This document shows positions 1 to 5,406 of a DNA stretch of 14,954 nt, in pieces. Numbering within the stretch: position 1 is the first letter of the stretch; each line of letters starts with the position of its first letter. The DNA lies in the NCBI GenBank assembly GCA_003158495.1, contig PMJT01000270.1, positions 1,296-16,249 of the forward strand, in the 5' to 3' direction. The translations under genes and the position numbers were made by a program. The DNA comes from Chloroflexota bacterium (lineage in GTDB: Bacteria > Chloroflexota > Limnocylindria > Limnocylindrales > CSP1-4). The notes beneath the pieces were generated by a model. It was given only the letters and a program-made list of their open reading frames with translations. It ran no database searches and was not told where the DNA came from.

Positions 1-1
1 C

Positions 2-2242
2 CTCGTCGGGGAGGCGCTGATGCGGTCGGCCGATCCGGCCGCGGCGGCCCGTGCCTTCGTCGCCGCGGGTTCAGTGCCGGCCGACGTGGCTGCGGAAGCG
101 CGGCAGCCGCTCGTGAAGATCTGCGGCGTCACGGACCAGGATGGAGCCCTGGCCGCGGTCCGGTCCGGCGCCGACGCGGTCGGCCTGAACCTTGTTCCGG
201 GCACGCCCCGGGCGCTCGCCCTGGACGAAGCCGCCTACCTGGCGACACTCATTCGCGAGGCGTCCCGGGTGGCCAAGCGACCCCGGATCGTGGCCGTCTT
301 CGCCGACGCGACTACGGAAACGATTGAGGCAGCGATCGCCGCCATCGGCCCGGACGCGGTCCAGCTCTCCGGCGACGAACCCGTTTCTGCGATCGGCGAG
401 TTGTCACGCCCCGTTTGGAAGGTTCTCCATCTGCCGTCTGTGGACGCGGACGCGGTCGCAGACGGCGCGGCTGCCGGCCCGGAAGTGGGCCGTCGCCTGG
501 CCGAAGAGGCGACAGGCGCAGGCAAGGCGTATCTCGCAGCCGGTGCCGAGCAGATTATTCTCGACACGGCCGGAGGCCCGTTTCCCGGAGGGACCGGCCG
601 CCAGGTCGCGCGCCAGATAGCGGCTGCCGTTGCCCGCGAGATCCCGATCGTCCTGGCGGGCGGCCTCGACGCCGGGAACGTCGCGGCGGCCGTGCTGGCA
701 GTGCCCGCCGTCGGCGTGGACGTGGCGTCGGGCGTGGAGATCCATCCAGGAAAGGCCTCGCCCAGCGCTGCTTCGGCTACCGCGCGCGCGACCGCAGCGG
801 TTGGCTCTCGACCGCGCAAGGACCCACTTCGAGTCGCGCTGTTCGCCAAGCGGGCCCGCGCCGCGCGCTTCGACCGGCCGCACGTCCCCTCACGCCCGAC
901 ACCCGTTCCAGACTCGCTGCTCGATCCCGACGTCGCGGGCCGCTGGGGACCGAACCGCGACTTCGGCGGTCGCTACGTGCCGGAGACGCTGATCGCCGCC
1001 CTCGAGGAACTCGAAGCCGCCTGGGCCGAGACTCGCCACGATCCACGTTTCTGGGCGGAGCTGCGCGAACTGCAGTTCCACTACGGCGGTCGCCCCACCC
1101 CGATCTACCGTGCCGACCGGCTCGGGGCCGAGATGCTGGCCCGGGCACGGGAAATCGCGGCGGCCGGGGCCGCACAGGAGCTCGAGCCCGGCGCCGCCGA
1201 TCGGCTGCCGGACCGGGTCCGTCTCTATCTCAAGCGCGAGGATCTCAACCACACCGGTGCCCACAAGCTCAACAACGCTCTGGGCCAGGTCCTGCTGACC
1301 CGACGCCTCGGCAAGAGCCGCGTCATTGCTGAAACCGGCGCCGGCATGCACGGCGTTGCCACGGCCACGGCCTGCGCTCTGCTGGACATCCCGTGCGTCG
1401 TCCACATGGGCATCGAGGACATCCATCGCCAGGCTCCCAACGTCCTGCGCATGGAGGCGCTCGGCGCCGAGGTCCGGCCGGTCTACGGCGGCTCCGGCAC
1501 GCTCAAGGACGCCGTCAGCGAGGCCCTCCGCGATTGGGTGACGAACGTGGAGACGTCGCACTACTGCCTCGGCTCCACGATGGGCCCGCACCCGTATCCC
1601 ATGCTCGTCCGCGACTTCCAGCGTGTCATCGGCGACGAGGCCGCGGCTCAGATCCTGGGAGTCGAAGGACGGCTGCCCGACATGGCAATTGCCTGCGTCG
1701 GCGGCGGCTCCAACGCCCTCGGCCTGCTCAACCGATTTATCGGCGAGCCGGATGTTCGACTCGCCGTAGCGGAGGCGGCGGGTGAAGGGATGAACTCCGG
1801 CCACCACGCCGCCGCCCTTCTCGGCGGCACACCGGGCATCCTGCACGGCTCGCGCTCCTACATGCTCCAGGACGCCGACGGCCAGGTCGTCGAAGCCGTC
1901 TCGATCTCGGCCGGGCTGGACTACCCGGGCATCGGCCCGCAGCTCGCGGCCCTGATGCAAGCGGGGCGTCTCGTGGTCTCGTCGGCCACCGACACGGAAG
2001 CGATAGCGGCGATGCGCCAGGTCGCCCGAACAGAAGGAATCCTTGCTGCCATCGAATCGGCTCACGCGGTGGCCGCTCTGCCCCAAGTGCTCGCCCGGTT
2101 GGCGGGTGAGGGTGGGACACAGCCATTGCCGCGCGAAATGGTCGTCGTGCTGGGGCTCTCGGGCCGGGGAGACAAAGACTTGGCCGCCCTGGGCCTTGCG
2201 GCAATCGGCGAAGCCGATAGCCGCAAGGAGGTCACGCGATGA
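2..2242 (+). CDS. trpFB: TrpC(C-terminal tail)-TrpF-TrpB fusion, 5' end outside window
   Basis: Multifunctional tryptophan enzyme. The frame is open from base 2, and the six residues before the Met at base 20 (LVGEAL) continue into MRSADPAAAARAF, which matches the last strand and helix of indole-3-glycerol-phosphate synthase. The real start therefore lies upstream. Residues below count from the Met at base 20. TrpF spans about 31-250: KICG with catalytic Cys35, TPR with Arg64, LDT with Asp182, and the phosphate-binding AGGL and GVDVASGVE segments. It isomerises phosphoribosylanthranilate. A basic linker of about 55 residues follows. TrpB spans about 305-730: GRYVPE, PLP lysine Lys416 in HTGAHKLNN, Glu438, GGGSNA at 561-566, Asp634, and Ser714 in LSGRGDKD. 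It condenses indole with serine. Oddities: QLSG replaces the usual QLHG in TrpF, GAGMHG replaces GAGQHG in TrpB, and TrpB has an insertion of about 26 residues before LYLKRED. A GGGGAGG lies before the base-20 ATG, but initiation there would leave a useless TrpC tail. Confidence 0.95.
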   Translation, partial: LVGEALMRSADPAAAARAFVAAGSVPADVAAEARQPLVKICGVTDQDGALAAVRSGADAVGLNLVPGTPRALALDEAAYLATLIREASRVAKRPRIVAVFADATTETIEAAIAAIGPDAVQLSGDEPVSAIGELSRPVWKVLHLPSVDADAVADGAAAGPEVGRRLAEEATGAGKAYLAAGAEQIILDTAGGPFPGGTGRQVARQIAAAVAREIPIVLAGGLDAGNVAAAVLAVPAVGVDVASGVEIHPGKASPSAASATARATAAVGSRPRKDPLRVALFAKRARAARFDRPHVPSRPTPVPDSLLDPDVAGRWGPNRDFGGRYVPETLIAALEELEAAWAETRHDPRFWAELRELQFHYGGRPTPIYRADRLGAEMLARAREIAAAGAAQELEPGAADRLPDRVRLYLKREDLNHTGAHKLNNALGQVLLTRRLGKSRVIAETGAGMHGVATATACALLDIPCVVHMGIEDIHRQAPNVLRMEALGAEVRPVYGGSGTLKDAVSEALRDWVTNVETSHYCLGSTMGPHPYPMLVRDFQRVIGDEAAAQILGVEGRLPDMAIACVGGGSNALGLLNRFIGEPDVRLAVAEAAGEGMNSGHHAAALLGGTPGILHGSRSYMLQDADGQVVEAVSISAGLDYPGIGPQLAALMQAGRLVVSSATDTEAIAAMRQVARTEGILAAIESAHAVAALPQVLARLAGEGGTQPLPREMVVVLGLSGRGDKDLAALGLAAIGEADSRKEVTR
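2225..2232 (+). promoter_or_regulatory. Strong Shine-Dalgarno for trpA
   Basis: AAGGAGGT lies inside the last codons of the TrpB domain, six bases before the ATG at 2239. It decides the trpA start: the ATG overlaps the upstream stop as ATGA, so the long low-complexity N-terminus of TrpA is very probably translated. Confidence 0.85.
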
Positions 2243-3204
2243 CGTCGGGCGCCGATCTCCACTCACAAGCCATCTCCGCTCATGGCGCGGCCGCGCCAAC
2301 CCCAACGGGCACGGCCGCGCCTACCCCTCCCGGCTCAGAGTCTTCGGCCGTGTCGTCGGCTGCGGGCGGCGCCGCCACCCTGGGCACGAATGCCACTGCC
2401 GGCGCGCGTCGAATCGCCGCCGCCTTCGGGCGTGCCGCCGCCGATGGCAGGGCCGCTCTCATTCCGTACGTCGTGGCCGGCTATCCAGACCGCGAAACAT
2501 CGCTCGAGGTCGCCATGGCTGCCGTCGACGCCGGCGCGGACCTGCTGGAGGTCGGGCTTCCGTACTCGGATCCCATGGCCGACGGCGCCACTCTCCAGCG
2601 GGCGACCCATGCCGCGTTGCTCGCAGGCGCGACGCTGGACGGCTCAGTGGAATTGGTCCGCTCCATCGCGGCCGCGCGGCCCGGGACACCGCTCGTGCCG
2701 ATGTGCTACGCCAACCAGATCATCGGCGGCGGCGACGGCCTGGCCGTAGCGACGCGCCTCGCGGAAGCGGGTGCGAGCGGCGTGATCGTGGCCGATCTCA
2801 CGCCGGATGAAGGCGTCCGCTTCGAGTCAGTCGCCCGCGAAGTGGGCCTGGCGGTCGTCTACCTGATCGCCCCGACCAGCACGCCGGCCCGCCGGCGGGA
2901 AGTGGCTGCTCGGTCGGGCGGGTTCCTCTACTGCGTGTCGCTGGTCGGCGTCACCGGCGCACGCACGTCGCTGCCGCCCTCGGTCAAGGGACTCGTGGCC
3001 GCGGCGAAGACAGACTCACCCGTGCCCGTCGCGGTTGGCTTCGGCGTGAGCAAGCCCGCCCACGTCCAGATGCTCGTCCAGGCCGGCGCCGACGGTGTCA
3101 TCGTGGCCTCGGCCCTGGTTGACGCCCTCGGCCCGGACGGCCGCGATGTGGCCGCCCTTGCGTCGCTGGTGAGCGAACTGCGGGCGGCCACGGGTCGCGG
3201 GTAG
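2239..3204 (+). CDS. trpA: Tryptophan synthase alpha subunit with N-terminal extension
   Basis: Cleaves indole-3-glycerol phosphate to indole and glyceraldehyde-3-phosphate and passes indole to the beta subunit in the cytoplasm. The TIM-barrel core starts near residue 57 (RRIAAAFGRAAADGRAALIP). The catalytic acids are visible as Glu104 and Asp115 in the LEVGLPYSDPMADG block, corresponding to E. coli Glu49 and Asp60. The conserved YCVSLVGVTGA loop is at 231-241 and the phosphate-binding segments are near 266-270 and 287-291. The protein is 321 residues against the usual 260-270. The surplus is an N-terminal stretch of about 55 residues rich in Ala, Thr, Ser, Pro and Gly, with a small tandem repeat (AAPTPTG, AAPTPPG). 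No ATG lies close to the core; a GTG near residue 38 has no evident ribosome site. The ATGA overlap with the TrpB domain implies translational coupling and equal output of the two subunits. Confidence 0.96.
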   Translation: MTSGADLHSQAISAHGAAAPTPTGTAAPTPPGSESSAVSSAAGGAATLGTNATAGARRIAAAFGRAAADGRAALIPYVVAGYPDRETSLEVAMAAVDAGADLLEVGLPYSDPMADGATLQRATHAALLAGATLDGSVELVRSIAAARPGTPLVPMCYANQIIGGGDGLAVATRLAEAGASGVIVADLTPDEGVRFESVAREVGLAVVYLIAPTSTPARRREVAARSGGFLYCVSLVGVTGARTSLPPSVKGLVAAAKTDSPVPVAVGFGVSKPAHVQMLVQAGADGVIVASALVDALGPDGRDVAALASLVSELRAATGRG

Positions 3205-3221
3205 CCAGGGGTCGCGGGCAG

Positions 3222-4703
3222 CTACGGGATGTAGAGGTCGGCTCGGTTGTACGGGGCGGTGGTATCTCCGCCGACGACCAGAACTCGCCCGTCCTGGAGA
3301 AGCGTGGCGGTGGCGTCGATGTGGACGGCGGTCATATTGGCGATCCGCGCAAATGTGCCCTTCACGGGGTCATAGAGCTCTGCAGCCGACAGATACCGGG
3401 AAGGAGTCATGGCGAAGATCGAAGGATCAATCGACGCGATGCCGTCGGGACCGGCGAAGCCGCCGGCGATGAGCACTCGACCATCCTGGAGCAGAGTGGC
3501 CGTGTGGCTGAACCGATCGATCGCTTCCGGTCCGGTCTCGCTGAAGGTTCCCGTCGCGGGGTCGTACAGGTCGGCGTACTGGGTGCCCATCATCGAGTCG
3601 TCACCGCCGCTGATCAGGACCCGGCCGTCTGCCAGGAGTGTGGGCACGCCCACGGCCCGGTTCGCCGTCATGTAGCCCGTTGAGTGGAACTGGCCCGTCG
3701 CCGGGTCGTAGATCTCGGCGGAGGAGAGGGACGAGTACTTGTCGCCGCTCCTGCCCCCGGCGATGAGCACGCGCCCATCCTGGAGAGTGACGACCGCGGG
3801 CTTGTTGCGCGCGATAGTCATGTCGCCGGCGGACCGGAACGTCCCCGTGGCCGGGTTGAACAGCTCCGCGGATTTCAGGTACTCGGTCGTTCCGTTTGTG
3901 TCGGTCCAGCGTGACCCACCCACTACGAGAACTTCGCCGTCGTGGAGAAGGGTGGAGGAGAAGTCGAAGCGCGGGCCGGAGAGTGGGCCTGTTGCCGTGT
4001 ACTTGCCCGTCGACGGATCGTAGATCTCTGCCGTGGCTACTTCGTCGCTGACCCCGAACCCGCCGACCAGGAGGGCACGGCCATCTGCGAGCCTGGTCAG
4101 GGTTCCGCGCCAGTGGTAGTCCGCGGCCGGACCGGTCGCGGTGAACTTGCCCGTGGCAGGGTCGTACAGCCCCGAGGCGTTGCCCTTCGTGTCGCCGCCC
4201 ACGACCAGCACCTTGCCGTTCGGCAGGAGCGTGGACATGGTCGGATTGACGGCCGTGGTCCCGGTAGCCTTGAATGTGCCGGCCGGTCCGAACGTGACAT
4301 CCGGGCCGGGCGTCGGAGACGGCTCGATTACCGGGGCGGGAGTCGCAGTCGGACTTTCGCTGAGTTCGGCCGTGGCGGTCTCGGACGGGCTCGCCGACGC
4401 GATGCCGCTCGCGCTTTCGCCGGCAGTCGGCGTTTCGCTCGCACCCGCGACACCATATCGATCGCCGCGGCTCGCCAGTGCCAGGATCAGGCCGCCCGTC
4501 AGCACGATGCTGGCCGCCAGCCCCACGAGCGAGAGCAGGAGTTGCGGCGGCCGATGCGCACCGATCGCGTATCGGCCGATGCCGCCTCCGATCCGCTCGC
4601 GACGGTTAGCCGCCACGGTTTCGCGCAGCTGCACCGAGGGCTGCGGCGCGGGTGTGTCCCGGAAGTAGTCGTTCAGGTCGCGTTCGATGTCCCGCCCGCT
4701 CAT
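3222..4703 (-). CDS. Membrane-anchored kelch propeller, putative anti-sigma/sensor partner of ECF sigma
   Basis: A 493-residue single-pass membrane protein. Residues 1-53 are charged and predicted cytoplasmic. A hydrophobic segment spans about 54-78. Residues 80-137 form a Ser/Thr/Pro/Glu-rich stalk. Residues 138-493 carry seven kelch-type repeats whose Gly-Gly motifs (VLVVGG, VLIAGG and similar) end near 170, 215, 263, 317, 367, 415 and 479, each followed by an A-E-L/I-Y-D-P-A-T-G-x-F strand. The array starts with the second half of that motif (GTFKATG) and ends with the first half (ADLYIP), as expected if N- and C-terminal strands close a seven-bladed ring. The start overlaps the sigma-factor stop as ATGA and has AGAGGT at 4710-4715 upstream. 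Anti-sigma function is inferred from coupling and topology. The cytoplasmic part lacks the HxxxCxxC zinc motif of classical anti-sigma domains. The propeller's ligand cannot be told from sequence. Confidence 0.85.
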   Translation of the reverse strand: MSGRDIERDLNDYFRDTPAPQPSVQLRETVAANRRERIGGGIGRYAIGAHRPPQLLLSLVGLAASIVLTGGLILALASRGDRYGVAGASETPTAGESASGIASASPSETATAELSESPTATPAPVIEPSPTPGPDVTFGPAGTFKATGTTAVNPTMSTLLPNGKVLVVGGDTKGNASGLYDPATGKFTATGPAADYHWRGTLTRLADGRALLVGGFGVSDEVATAEIYDPSTGKYTATGPLSGPRFDFSSTLLHDGEVLVVGGSRWTDTNGTTEYLKSAELFNPATGTFRSAGDMTIARNKPAVVTLQDGRVLIAGGRSGDKYSSLSSAEIYDPATGQFHSTGYMTANRAVGVPTLLADGRVLISGGDDSMMGTQYADLYDPATGTFSETGPEAIDRFSHTATLLQDGRVLIAGGFAGPDGIASIDPSIFAMTPSRYLSAAELYDPVKGTFARIANMTAVHIDATATLLQDGRVLVVGGDTTAPYNRADLYIP

Positions 4704-5227
4704 CTCAACACCTCTGATTCGTCTCGTTCGATCCGCTCCCGGAGAGCGGCCAGGCCGTAGTGAAGTCGTGACTTGACGGTGCCGAGGGGCCAGCCCAGCC
4801 GTTCGGCTATCTGCTCGAGGCTGAGGTCACGCCAGTAGCGCAGGACCACCACAGCCCGCTGGTCGACGGTGAGTGCGCCGAGTGCCCGGCCGACCGAGTC
4901 ACGGGCGAGCAAGGCGCCGAAGCGGTCCATTGCCTCGGGCTCGAACTCGGACTCCCGCGGAAGGCCGACCTCGCGAATGGAACGCCGGTGCCGCATCCGC
5001 TCCCTGCATGCATTAACGACGATCCGATCGACCCAGGCATCGAACGATTCGATGCTGCGAAGCGACCGGCGGGCCCGCCAGGCCCGCGCCATCGCCTCCT
5101 GCGTAGCGTCCTCGGCCTCATGGGCGTCGCCCAGGATGTAGAAGGCGAGCCCGAGGGCTCGCGACAGGTAGTCGTCGCTCCTTCGGGCGAATTCGGTGTC
5201 CGCGCGGACGGCCGAATCCAGCTCCAT
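4700..5227 (-). CDS. ECF-family RNA polymerase sigma factor
   Basis: A 175-residue group IV (extracytoplasmic-function) sigma factor that redirects RNA polymerase. Region 2 runs through DYLSRALGLAFYILGDAHEA and ends in a tryptophan-containing helix (FDAWVDRIVVNACRERMR). Region 4 is the C-terminal helix-turn-helix, with LGALTVDQRAVVVLRYWRDL and then IAERLGWPLGTVKSRLHYGL. Region 3 is absent, as usual for the family. I chose the ATG at 5227 because AAGGAGGGG sits eight bases upstream. The in-frame ATG at 5254 gives 184 residues behind a weaker purine tract and remains possible. The stop overlaps the kelch-protein start by 4 nt, so the two are co-translated. No convincing self-recognised promoter (GGAAC-type with a CGTC-type at proper spacing) was found upstream. 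Confidence 0.93.
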   Translation of the reverse strand: MELDSAVRADTEFARRSDDYLSRALGLAFYILGDAHEAEDATQEAMARAWRARRSLRSIESFDAWVDRIVVNACRERMRHRRSIREVGLPRESEFEPEAMDRFGALLARDSVGRALGALTVDQRAVVVLRYWRDLSLEQIAERLGWPLGTVKSRLHYGLAALRERIERDESEVLR

Positions 5228-5233
5228 CAGGAG

Positions 5234-5242
5234 CCCCTCCTT
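5234..5242 (-). promoter_or_regulatory. Shine-Dalgarno favouring the downstream sigma-factor start
   Basis: On the minus strand this reads AAGGAGGGG, with eight bases between GGAGG and the ATG at 5227. It is a better match and spacing than the GAGGGAG in front of the ATG at 5254, so it supports the shorter protein. Confidence 0.6.
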
Positions 5243-5343
5243 GGACGTCGTCATTCGCTCTCCCTCGGCGTGTCGGCACTAAAGATGACGGAGGGAGGCG
5301 ATTAGTTCTGGCGATTCCGGGACTCGCGCCGGAGGATCGACCG

Positions 5344-5369
5344 CGGCGGCTCGGGGCGCTCAGCCGCCG
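5344..5369 (-). terminator. GC-rich hairpin after the GGDEF-EAL gene, possible terminator
   Basis: A perfect 8-bp inverted repeat (CGGCGGCT / AGCCGCCG) with a 10-base loop lies about 38 bases past the stop of the GGDEF-EAL gene, before the sigma-factor gene. There is no T-tract on the downstream side, so it is not a classical intrinsic terminator. It could be an RNA-stabilising hairpin, or chance in such GC-rich DNA. Confidence 0.3.
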
Positions 5370-5406
5370 GTCCGACCGGGGCTGCACCGGGCGACGGTTC
5401 GACCGC

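Noticed and set aside
20..22. ATG preceded by GGGGAGG as the start of a stand-alone TrpF-TrpB
   Set aside because: The codons on both sides match the conserved end of TrpC, so the purine run is explained by its Gly-Glu codons.
890..2305. 471-codon open frame on the minus strand opposite trpF-trpB
   Set aside because: Lies entirely antisense to well-conserved enzyme domains; long antisense frames are expected at this GC content, and its translation resembles no protein family.
3401..4250. Repeated DNA words (such as GGGTCGTA-AG-TC blocks) as a repeat array
   Set aside because: They are the codons of the kelch consensus repeated along the coding sequence, not an independent DNA repeat.
5284..5318. 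Possible autoregulated ECF promoter (GGAATC or AGAAC with CGTC on the minus strand)
   Set aside because: GGAATC to CGTC is 22 nt apart and AGAAC to CGTC only 14 nt; neither fits usual ECF spacing.
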